Assembly: GCF_021655615.1 (NCBI RefSeq)
Contig: NZ_AP025245.1
Location: 372,001 to 436,000, forward strand
Source of the DNA: Acidianus sp. HS-5
GTDB lineage: Archaea; Thermoproteota; Thermoprotei_A; Sulfolobales; Sulfolobaceae
DNA length: 64,000 nt
Direction: 5' to 3'
Shown here: piece after piece, positions 56,936 through 64,000 of the stretch
Layout: every line of letters begins with the position of its first letter
How positions within the stretch are numbered: the first letter of the stretch is position 1
Program-made: the position numbers and the translations under genes
Notes under the pieces: generated by a model
What the model saw: only the letters and a program-made list of their open reading frames with translations
Told to the model about the DNA's origin: nothing
Database searches by the model: none

Positions 56936-58546
56936 ATGGGAGGACGACAGTTTACCAGGTCATTATACTTTAGTCTTATCAGGAAGGTTCTAGTCTACTA
57001 TTCAAAATTAAAGGAAGGCACTTCAGACCTAAAGGTGTATAAGTTACCAAAGATTGAGATAAATGAGAAACTAGCGAAGATACACAGTGGGGGATTAGAG
57101 GCAATTTACACCGGGCGTTTTATAGACGTCCTAGAGACCCCTAAAGCTGAAGAGCTTGGGATAAAATGTAATGATGATAATGAATGCAGTATTGAGGTGT
57201 TAAAACTCCTCGATGAGATAGTAAAATACCTTAGGCAAAAACCCATCTTAGGCATATATGACTACTTCCCTAACGTTAATAAGCTGTACTTAAAGACAAT
57301 ACTCCACGAATACGTCCACTGGCTAATGCTCTCAGGTACAAGGACTGCTGTAGCTGTTGAAAAGGTTGCGTGGAAGGAGAGGATAGATACAATGTACTTC
57401 ACCTCCTTGTTTTACCAAAAGGTAAATCTGGGGAAACTCCTAGGTAAGTCCTTCGCCAGGGAAGATAAGGCTGAAATAATAGGGGACTGCTTGGATGAGG
57501 AAAGGGCTTATGGGAGTGTCCATAAAATTAAGGTGGCCATAGACGAGTTCTCCAGGACAGAAAAGGGGCTTTACGCTTTCCTTGACGTCGTAGAAGACTT
57601 TGGGCTCCTAGCTTATATCGGGGACGTACTAGGGGTTATTATCGAACCTACTACTTGGGCAATCGTGGAAGATGAGAATTACTTTAATAAATACGTAGGT
57701 GCCTACTTCGGTGATTCAGAGACCAAGAGGCTTTACGCTAAGCGCATATATGAGGAAAGCTTGGACGTTCTGAATAAGTACGGGGCTGAAGAAGTAATAA
57801 GGAGGGCGAAGTGGGCTTTAAATGACGTGGACATAGCCTCAATGGACGAAGTCTTTGAGGCACTCCATGAAAACTTTCAAAGGCCAAGGAGAGGTACACC
57901 TAGCCTAAACGCGTCTTTAAAAGATATATTACCTATGCTCGTACTGGAATACAGTAAGGAAAAGTTAGGGAGGGAGAAAATTGACTTCATAGTCGAAGGG
58001 ATAACCAGCAAGAACGGTGTGCTCAGTTACGTGTTAAAGTCTTTGTTTAAGCTAAAGGCTGAAATGTCTGCGGGAAATCTGCCGAGCATATGCAGTAACG
58101 TAGACTACAACGGTAAGGTGGTAGGCGGTTGCTATAACCCAGATATAGGGATAACTGGAAATAAAATACCCCGTAGACCTTTCAATTCTTTCGAGAACTT
58201 GGTGGGGAACTTAGCCCTGTCCCTTAAGCTCTCCCTACTGTTAGCTCACCTCTATGTTTACAAGCAGGTCTACAACGAGGACCAGTACTGTAACGTGGTG
58301 GCCAAGCTTTCGAAGAGGGCTAAGTACTCCGGGGTAGACTTTTATAAGGTAGCGTGCAGTGAGGTCAATAGACTACCTATAGACGGGCTCGGCAATATCA
58401 TATTCTACAAGGGTCTTATGGAGGGAGGGAATACACGTGAGGCAAGTAAGGCGTTGAGTTCGTTCTTAATATATTGGGTTTACTTAGTCATGAGGACTGG
58501 TAATCGTGGGGTATTGGGTTCCAGGCACGGAATTTACTTCTTATAA
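56936..58546 (+). CDS. HExxH protein, putative zinc metalloprotease of unknown family
   Basis: A 536-residue protein. LKTILHEYVHWLML (about 119-132) has the HExxH zinc motif; a third ligand is not certain. The rest is mainly helical, with two later Cys pairs (ICSNVDYNGKVVGGCYN). No signal peptide or membrane helix, so probably cytoplasmic. The ATG at 56936 is 25 bp after TTTATATAG, preferred to a TTG three codons upstream. Monocistronic, in a MITE-rich region. Base composition is like the chromosome, not like the AT-rich virus-like patch. Function beyond the motif unknown. Confidence 0.6.
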   Translation: MGGRQFTRSLYFSLIRKVLVYYSKLKEGTSDLKVYKLPKIEINEKLAKIHSGGLEAIYTGRFIDVLETPKAEELGIKCNDDNECSIEVLKLLDEIVKYLRQKPILGIYDYFPNVNKLYLKTILHEYVHWLMLSGTRTAVAVEKVAWKERIDTMYFTSLFYQKVNLGKLLGKSFAREDKAEIIGDCLDEERAYGSVHKIKVAIDEFSRTEKGLYAFLDVVEDFGLLAYIGDVLGVIIEPTTWAIVEDENYFNKYVGAYFGDSETKRLYAKRIYEESLDVLNKYGAEEVIRRAKWALNDVDIASMDEVFEALHENFQRPRRGTPSLNASLKDILPMLVLEYSKEKLGREKIDFIVEGITSKNGVLSYVLKSLFKLKAEMSAGNLPSICSNVDYNGKVVGGCYNPDIGITGNKIPRRPFNSFENLVGNLALSLKLSLLLAHLYVYKQVYNEDQYCNVVAKLSKRAKYSGVDFYKVACSEVNRLPIDGLGNIIFYKGLMEGGNTREASKALSSFLIYWVYLVMRTGNRGVLGSRHGIYFL

Positions 58547-58616
58547 TATTTAAAGGGACTCTATTACTGGACTTATGTGGATTGTTAGGGACTCCGTCTA
58601 GTTAAGCTTTTAGCAT

Positions 58617-58770
58617 TACTAATGTTTCCACTAAGTCTATAAACTAGTGTATTTGATAAAATGATAAAAATAATTCTATGATATTGAGCTTAATGAATGC
58701 ATGATGTTCATCAATTTGATGAACTAAATGAATGATAAAGTACAAGTATTTTTCGGAAATACTAACCTTC
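58617..58770 (+). repeat. Dispersed repeat family D, copy 2, with a palindrome
   Basis: GTTTCCACTAAGTC, ATTGAGCTTAATGAA and TTTTTCGGAAATAC match 17066-17165 in order. Within it GTTCATCAA-T-TTGATGAAC (58706-58724) is a perfect 9-bp inverted repeat, an operator-like site or short hairpin. Confidence 0.55.
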
Positions 58771-58866
58771 TTTATTTGCAACTTAGACCTTGTGTGGAGG
58801 TTTGAAGCAAGACTTAAGAGCTGCGCTTATTAAGCCAATAAGTTTTAGTTAAGAGCGTTAGAATGA

Positions 58867-58971
58867 AAGGAAGTTAAACTACTATTTCTGGAAAAGTTCT
58901 TAGACCATGACTTAGTTAATCTCATTAAGTCTAAGGCTATGGACTCCCTGAAAGCACTAACACATAATTAG
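58867..58971 (+). pseudogene. Short C-terminal gene remnant
   Basis: After an in-frame TGA the frame reads LEKFLDHDLVNLIKSKAMDS and ends at TAG 58971. It is 34 residues long, helical, like the end of a HEPN or PaREP1-type protein. No start codon. Between 58972 and 59813 no gene is seen. Confidence 0.25.
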
Positions 58972-59102
58972 ACAAACCGAAAAGCGGAACTCTGGATCCG
59001 ACTTAAATATAACGTACAAATGGAGAAAGCAAACGTCCATGTATAGGAATTAATTGGGCACTTCTTCTAAATAGTTTGTGTTACCCACTGCTTTGTTGTG
59101 TA

Positions 59103-59206
59103 CTTCAATAGGTGTTAAGTCTATAAGTTTTCATAAAATCCTAAATCGCGTAGAATAAAAAACCAAGCTTTACGTTAACTTTGATAAAAATTGAAGTACT
59201 CCACGA
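59103..59206 (-). repeat. Dispersed repeat family B copy (inverted)
   Basis: GTACTTCAATAGGTGTTAAG at the left and TTTGATAAAAATTGAAGTAC at the right form inverted ends; the middle holds CTTTACGTTAAC. One of the clearest copies. Confidence 0.7.
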
Positions 59207-59329
59207 GTGCTTTCAGAAAGTTTATAGCCTTATACAAAGGATATACTACTAAACCATAGTCTAAGAACTTTTCCAAAATTCTAACGAAGCAGTTACCTAC
59301 TTATCTTAATTTTTAAACCTTGTACACTT

Positions 59330-59760
59330 TCTAATGAAACGATTTTATTCATTAATAATTATAATTATTAGATAAAAAGAGAAATTAATTAGAGTAAAAC
59401 TCCCGTATATATCTTAAACAGTATTTTATTTTATGTCATACTTACTAACTAATTATATTAACATCATAAAAAACTCATATTTTTTCATTCTCGTCGTATA
59501 TTTTAGGGATTATTTTAAAAATTTTTAGTATTTCATCTAAAAGTTTTTATCTTCTCCGGTTTTTAAGTATATATTATTTAGAAAAATACTCTATTGTAGT
59601 AAAAATTAATGTCACGCGTGGCAGTAAACTTTATTATCTCTAACTCATTGCATTACACAATAAATAGCAATTAAACTTTAAAAAGATTTAAATAAAAATG
59701 ATTGATTTATAAAATTTGAATCATTTGCGATAACACATTATTTAAATATATTATGTCCTT
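59330..59760. other. Very AT-rich stretch upstream of a winged-helix gene
   Basis: Almost only A and T for about 430 bp, with many TATATTA-like motifs and no frame. It precedes the wHTH gene at 59814. It could be a promoter/regulatory zone or simply decayed DNA. Confidence 0.4.
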
Positions 59761-59813
59761 ACTCTTTGCAATACTTATTTATGGTTAAGTAGTAACATAT
59801 ATAGCGTGAGAGA

Positions 59814-60239
59814 TTGTCCGATGGAAAAGGTAAAGGAAATAGATTAACGCCTGCAGAGTGTGCTGTAGCAGTAAGTGTGGATATCTTATATAAGGCAGGC
59901 CGGCCTACTACCCCGAGGGGTATAGCAAACTTCCTTAGAGAAGACGTACAGACTGTAAGGAATACTTTAGAGAGGTTAAGGAAGAAAGGGGTAGTAATTT
60001 CCTCATTAGCCTTTGGATTATCTGGCTTAGCGAGGATGGAAGAATCGTTCAAGATCACGGGGAGAGAGAAAATATATAGACTTGTGGAAGACGTTGAAGT
60101 AGTTTTGCGAGACCACCAAGAGATTCTGGATTGGGCTAAAGTGAGCCTTGGGATTAAGACAGCTGAGGAATTGATAGAGTATATAAATAAACGTGCGGAA
60201 GAGCTTAAACGGGAAAAGAATGAGGGAGATAACAACTGA
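59814..60239 (+). CDS. Winged-helix DNA-binding regulator
   Basis: A 141-residue protein. Residues about 10-75 form a winged helix: RPTTPRGIANFLREDVQTVR (helix-turn-helix) followed by NTLERLRKKGVVISSLAFGL. The C-terminal half is a long charged helix (RDHQEILDWAKVSLGIK, then AEELIEYINKRAEELKREK), probably for dimerisation. TTG start behind GTGAGA; TATATATAG lies about 15 bp upstream of it. It may control neighbouring accessory genes; no operator is recognised. Confidence 0.7.
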   Translation: MSDGKGKGNRLTPAECAVAVSVDILYKAGRPTTPRGIANFLREDVQTVRNTLERLRKKGVVISSLAFGLSGLARMEESFKITGREKIYRLVEDVEVVLRDHQEILDWAKVSLGIKTAEELIEYINKRAEELKREKNEGDNN

Positions 60240-60322
60240 AATACTTCAGTAGAGCCACCAGTAGTTAAGATTAAACGCTGATTACTTTGTTTAGGGTGTG
60301 TTCTCGTGCGGCCATACTATAC

Positions 60323-60459
60323 TATAAGTCTTTTTCATAGTAAATGCGAAGGGTAATGATTTTATGGATACGAAGCACGTCTTAGATTTCATTATTTAGT
60401 TCACTTTTAACACCTTAAGGTAAAGCAAGCCCTTTACAAGTATTATGAAAAAGACTATA
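60323..60459 (+). mobile_element. MITE-like element family C, copy 2
   Basis: 137 bp with terminal inverted repeats TATAAGTCTTTTTCATA / TATGAAAAAGACTATA. The interior is nearly identical to copy 3 from TTTTAACACCTTAAGG to the right end. No coding. Confidence 0.85.
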
Positions 60460-60534
60460 TTTTATCTGTAATATTAGTGTTTATTCTACTTTAACGCATC
60501 TTAAAGGTTTTTATCAGACCTAGTGTGCACACTA

Positions 60535-60620
60535 AACGAACCTGAGGGCTCCTCCACACTCTCCAGGTTAAGGGAGCTGCCAAGTCCTCCACTATCACGA
60601 AGAGGAGCAGCATTAATATA
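60535..60620. other. GC-rich island with potential hairpin
   Basis: GCTCCTC at 60548-60554 can pair with GAGGAGC at 60602-60608, and inside CTCC pairs with GGAG. The island is markedly GC-richer than its flanks. It could be a small structured RNA or the remains of a gene: the minus strand reads VEDLAAPLTWRVWRSPQV. Confidence 0.3.
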
Positions 60621-60760
60621 GTTTTATGATAGAACAAGTGACGTTTACTTATGGAGAAAGTTTTGCCGTTATAAAACAATGCCGTATTTAAGTTTCGTAT
60701 GATACACCGTGAAAATGGAAGAAAAATTATTTATTAAGACAGTTGATAACCTATATTTAA

Positions 60761-61063
60761 ATGATCTCGATACCATCAATCTCCACAACCGATATAGCAT
60801 CGTTAATTGTAGCCTTCGTCCTAGGATTATTGGTAGGCGTCCTTATAAAGAAGATAACCCAGGTCGCTATAATACTTGTAGCGATTATAATAATACTCAT
60901 CTTCATAGGCGCGATATCTCCTACCACAATAGAACACGAACTAATAATGCTAGGCCAACAAGCGTCGACCGCGGAGAGTGAAGTCTCTTCCTATATAAAG
61001 TTACTTCCCTATAACTCAGTAGCCTTCATTATAGGGCTAGTAATAGGCTTGTGGAAAGGATAA
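60761..61063 (+). CDS. Small three-helix membrane protein
   Basis: A 100-residue protein with hydrophobic segments at about 12-30 (LIVAFVLGLLVGVLI), 33-52 (VAIILVAIIIILIFIGAI) and 84-98. A short polar loop (EHELIMLGQQASTAESE) separates the second and third. The glycine pattern VLGLLVGVLI/IIGLVIGLWKG suggests an internal duplication. No family recognised; holin-like viral proteins and stress membrane proteins have this size. Confidence 0.5.
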   Translation: MISIPSISTTDIASLIVAFVLGLLVGVLIKKITQVAIILVAIIIILIFIGAISPTTIEHELIMLGQQASTAESEVSSYIKLLPYNSVAFIIGLVIGLWKG

Positions 61064-61106
61064 AAATTAACGTTAATTTTCCTTATTTTTCTACTTTGTG
61101 AGTTTG

Positions 61107-61213
61107 TTCAATTTTTATCAAAGTTAACGTAAAACTTACTTTTAACAAAACGTTTGATCTTGAATTTAAGAAAAATTAATTAGATTAACGAGTAAGAAAA
61201 TTGAAGTACACAA
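61107..61213 (+). repeat. Dispersed repeat family B copy
   Basis: A full-length copy: TTCAATTTTTATCAAAG at the left, AACGTAAAACTTACTTTTAA and GAATTTAAGAAAAATTAA in the middle, AAAATTGAAGTACACA at the right. It follows the small membrane protein gene by 44 bp. Confidence 0.75.
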
Positions 61214-61279
61214 CAAAGCATTATTAAGAGAAATGTTTATTAGCCTTGAATGAAATTTTTATTTGAGTGACTTAATAAT

Positions 61280-61492
61280 ATGTTTACTTCAAGGTTCGAC
61301 ACATTCTATAAGAAAGATATTCGAAGTTTTAGAGTTGGTAAAGGTACTATAAAAGAGTTAAGGTATGTAATACCATATGGTAGCACAATAACTGTCGGGA
61401 GTGTTCTCATGCAGTCATCTTATTCGATAATTCAGAGTAATATTATATCAGAAATACAATATGTTGTACTCTCCTTATACGAGTCTCTTTAA
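61280..61492 (+). CDS. Short hypothetical frame
   Basis: A 70-residue frame from ATG 61280 (KKDIRSFRVGKGTIKELRYV, PYGSTITVGSVLMQSSY). It looks somewhat protein-like but has no family, and its promoter is unclear. It may be a fragment. Apart from this and family C copy 3, 61214-62028 holds nothing recognisable. Confidence 0.25.
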   Translation: MFTSRFDTFYKKDIRSFRVGKGTIKELRYVIPYGSTITVGSVLMQSSYSIIQSNIISEIQYVVLSLYESL

Positions 61493-61549
61493 ATTAGTTC
61501 TCTATCTAGAGTAAGTCATAGTGGCGTAATTTAAAAAGCGCTACTTAAC

Positions 61550-61687
61550 TATAGTCTTTCTCATAGTAAATGCGAAGGGTAAATAATTTTATCCGCATGG
61601 GGCATATCTTACCGCTTTCATTATATGATCCACTTTTAACACCTTAAGGTAAAGCAAGCCCTTTACAAGTATTATGAAAAAGACTAT
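61550..61687 (+). mobile_element. MITE-like element family C, copy 3
   Basis: 138 bp with ends TATAGTCTTTCTCATAG and TATGAAAAAGACTATA. Same interior as copies 1 and 2. Confidence 0.85.
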
Positions 61688-62028
61688 ATTCTCCTAGTCC
61701 CATATTAAAATGGTTAACGAACCAATTATCGACTAAAGAAGGCAGTTTCTAATCATACCAAGATTTTCACTCAACTTATCGAATAGGGTGACTGCACGAG
61801 AACGCATCCTTTCATTCTCTAAGACTTAGTCCCGTAAATGGGTAGAGGATTAATTTCTACATATACTCAATAATTTATTTCAATTGCAGAATAGGATGAG
61901 CATATTAGAATCATTTGCAAACAACTTAATGGTGACATTATGAAATAAAACTGAATTTATTTAAGAATTACAAAAGATACATTAATGGACTATGACACTT
62001 GGTAAATCAATTTTAATAAAAATAAGGC

Positions 62029-63351
62029 TTATCTTCTCCTTAGTAACAAGACCACTAGGATCGCTATTACTACGAGCAGTATTACCGTTGCAATGATTAA
62101 GTAAGTAAGTAATGAACTAGATGTAGAAGTACTTACGGTTTGGCTGGATTGAGAGGTAGATGACGATTGATAAGTGGGTGTTAATTGAATAGCCGTAACT
62201 CCAGATTGTGTGCCTAATACTACCAATGATCCATCATTACTCATTACCATATTGTTTATATTACTCGGCACGGTATACGTTATGGGCGATTCTGTGCCAT
62301 TAAAGATTAATAACTTATCACCGCCAAGCTCAGCTACAGCGATAACACTGCCGTCCTCAGATTCAGCAACTGGGGAGTTGCCAAAGCCTAATGGGTATTG
62401 CCGGAGTACGGAGCCATCACTATTAATCAAGTATAGGTAACCATTACCTCCAACGTAGGTCTTACTCGCGCCATAGTTTGTGGATACCCAATCAGATCCG
62501 TCATTGGGTGCATTAGGACCTGTACTGTAACTCCATAATACATTACCGCTAATGCTTATTAGGTACGCATGATTATGACCGCCAAAAGCATAAGAATTTG
62601 CAGAACCGACAACTATATATTGACCGTCTGGACTGAACGAGGCCATATTCGGATCAGCTAAGTTGTTGATGTCCCAAATTACCTGCCCATTGTAAGCATT
62701 GAACAATATCACGTAACCACCTGAGGCAAACCCGTTACCAGCAATCATGAGGATGTAATTACCATTGGGAGAAAAGATAGCTTCCTTAGTGCCTAAGAAT
62801 TGGGATGTACCGTATGTGTAATTCCAAATAGTACTGCCTGTCACCGCATTAAATACTGTTAAATCGCCGTATGGCTGTCCTGAAAGACCGACTGTGATAA
62901 CAGCGACCAATTGCTGATTAGGAGATATAGTAACACAGCCGACACCACGAACCCATGAATAAGGAAAAGTGTAACTCCATAACTTTTCACCGTTAAATGA
63001 ATAGGCATTAACAATACCTTGTCCGCCTGAATTTCCACTTAAACCAATAATTACATAGTTAGGTGAAACTGCTATTGACGTAACCTCCTCAGGTTCACTT
63101 ATACTCCATAATGTCTTAAGACCACCACTTGAAGTCCAAGAAAATAAATAGCCATAGTAATGTCCATTGGAATTAACGCCAACAGCGATTAAGTACTGTC
63201 CGCTAACGGATGTAGGGTACATACTTAAGGCGGTCACTGAACCGATATCCAATGAGGACTGAGTGAAGGCAAAACTAGGCAATACCATGACTAATGGAGA
63301 GATAATTAATGCTATAACCATAAGATATTTAAATAAGGATATTATTATCAC
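62029..63351 (-). CDS. Cell-surface beta-propeller protein with C-terminal anchor
   Basis: A 440-residue protein. A signal peptide (about 1-30) is followed by a PQQ/WD-like propeller of about 360 residues with repeats such as GQYLIAVGVNSNG, GQVIWDINNLADP and GSVLRQYPLG. Then come a short Ser/Thr linker (STSQSSQTVSTSTSSS), a membrane helix (LLTYLIIATVILLVVIAILV), and LLLRRR. The propeller aligns along its length with that of the 813-residue protein (MYPTSVSGQYLIAVG versus MYKYPVDGEYLIGLG), so the two are paralogues. It lacks the C-terminal beta repeats. Confidence 0.75.
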   Translation of the reverse strand: MIIISLFKYLMVIALIISPLVMVLPSFAFTQSSLDIGSVTALSMYPTSVSGQYLIAVGVNSNGHYYGYLFSWTSSGGLKTLWSISEPEEVTSIAVSPNYVIIGLSGNSGGQGIVNAYSFNGEKLWSYTFPYSWVRGVGCVTISPNQQLVAVITVGLSGQPYGDLTVFNAVTGSTIWNYTYGTSQFLGTKEAIFSPNGNYILMIAGNGFASGGYVILFNAYNGQVIWDINNLADPNMASFSPDGQYIVVGSANSYAFGGHNHAYLISISGNVLWSYSTGPNAPNDGSDWVSTNYGASKTYVGGNGYLYLINSDGSVLRQYPLGFGNSPVAESEDGSVIAVAELGGDKLLIFNGTESPITYTVPSNINNMVMSNDGSLVVLGTQSGVTAIQLTPTYQSSSTSQSSQTVSTSTSSSLLTYLIIATVILLVVIAILVVLLLRRR

Positions 63352-63411
63352 CTATAATCTCATGCTCAATTATAGTATTTAAATTTTTTAGGATTATGCT
63401 TTGTTGTGACA

Positions 63412-63503
63412 ATCAATTTTCTTAGGAATTAATCTCATTAAATTCAAAACAATGCTAACTTAAAAGTAAGTTTTACGTTAGCGTTGATAAAAATTGAATC
63501 TAT
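63412..63503 (-). repeat. Dispersed repeat family B copy (inverted)
   Basis: CAATCAATTTTCTTAGG ... GCGTTGATAAAAATTGAATC, with TAAAAGTAAGTTTTACGTTA in the middle. It lies between the propeller gene and the partial gene at the window end. Confidence 0.7.
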
Positions 63504-63522
63504 CACAGAGCAGTCTCAAATC

Positions 63523-63999
63523 TTATAAATAGCTGATTAGCTTTTCCAATTGACTTGCCTCCACCTGCTGTTGCCCTATAACTGAAACACCGTATATGCT
63601 GTTACCGCTAAGTTCTATAATGCTAGATATTGTCTCACAACACGTCTGGGAATAGACTATAACCTCACTGCTGGAGACGTTTGTTATGCTACTGCCACGT
63701 GGTATCCTAAAATAAACCCTACAGAAGATAGCCTGGGCTACACAAGGCTGTGAATAATCATAGTCTACAGTGTGTATCTTTTCTGAATTACCGTTGACAG
63801 TCCCGTCTAAACATTCCACGTACCCGTTTTGTGGGAGTGGCTCGGTCAAGGAGAGTAAACAAACTGTACATGAAGACAGTGGATAAGTTTTAGTACTTCC
63901 GCTCAAATATTTGACGGTGATACTTCCATTACTATTTACCACAAAAGAGTACGAGTGGTCGTCATTAACGCCCCAGCTCCCACCCAGTACTGACGCGGC
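63523..63999 (-). CDS. Unknown extracellular protein, 5' end outside window
   Basis: The frame stays open to the window edge beyond a GTG at 63942 (it reads AASVLGGSWGVNDDHSYSF before it), so the gene probably begins outside. The visible 159 residues are beta-rich, with many Ser, Thr and Val and seven cysteines (SSCTVCLL, SQPCVAQAIFCRVYF, SQTCCET) that suggest disulfides. No family recognised. It fits the surface-protein theme of this region. Confidence 0.55.
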   Translation of the reverse strand, partial: AASVLGGSWGVNDDHSYSFVVNSNGSITVKYLSGSTKTYPLSSCTVCLLSLTEPLPQNGYVECLDGTVNGNSEKIHTVDYDYSQPCVAQAIFCRVYFRIPRGSSITNVSSSEVIVYSQTCCETISSIIELSGNSIYGVSVIGQQQVEASQLEKLISYL

Positions 64000-64000
64000 T

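Noticed and set aside
59330..59760. Replication origin in the AT-rich stretch
   Set aside because: No cdc6/orc1 or whiP gene nearby and no recognisable origin recognition boxes.

Overview
The window looks like a piece of a Sulfolobales (thermoacidophilic crenarchaeon) chromosome. The reasons are AT-rich intergenic DNA, many genes with a TATA-like box about 25 bp before an ATG and no leader, short Shine-Dalgarno-like motifs only inside operons, a TFB-type transcription factor, HerA/NurA, PaREP1, VapBC pairs, archaeal protein kinases, and a Csx1 protein that closely resembles the Sulfolobus one. No tRNA or rRNA gene was recognised.

1-24.3 kb is defence-rich. The 3' part of a type III CRISPR effector operon (cas10, a Csm3-like cas7, a Csx10/Cas5-like gene, a second cas7) is followed by a vapBC pair and a leader. 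Then comes a CRISPR array of about 69 repeats, and cas6 converging on its distal end. Behind cas6 lies a three-gene module: a winged-helix protein, an ATPase fused to a putative PD-(D/E)XK nuclease, and a coiled-coil PD-(D/E)XK protein. After an MFS transporter, a degenerate Cdc48-like AAA protein, a TFB core without zinc ribbon and a methyltransferase come csx1 (ring-oligoadenylate-activated RNase) and a nurA-herA end-resection operon. Cas10, Cas6, the array and Csx1 together would make a complete type III sensing and signalling route.

24.3-38 kb is mostly metabolic and housekeeping: an MFS transporter, a zinc-finger protein, a second vapBC, small membrane proteins, a permease, a formate-dehydrogenase-like operon (catalytic subunit, DUF1641, fdhD), a TPR-kinase and a PaREP1 protein.

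38-64 kb is an accessory region with many decaying genes. It has three large cell-surface proteins with a common C-terminal anchor, a HEPN/MNT toxin-antitoxin pair with a frameshifted MNT gene, an M1 aminopeptidase remnant, and an AT-rich virus- or plasmid-like patch. It also has a frameshifted membrane kinase between direct repeats, a frameshifted RecF/OLD-like ATPase, an ADP-ribosylglycohydrolase, a metallophosphoesterase and a HExxH protein. Four families of short dispersed repeats, two of them clearly MITE-like, occur throughout the window and are dense here.

Besides the main array, four places carry pairs or triplets of unrelated short direct repeats at CRISPR-like 54-59 bp spacing. All assignments come from reading the sequence; no database search was run.
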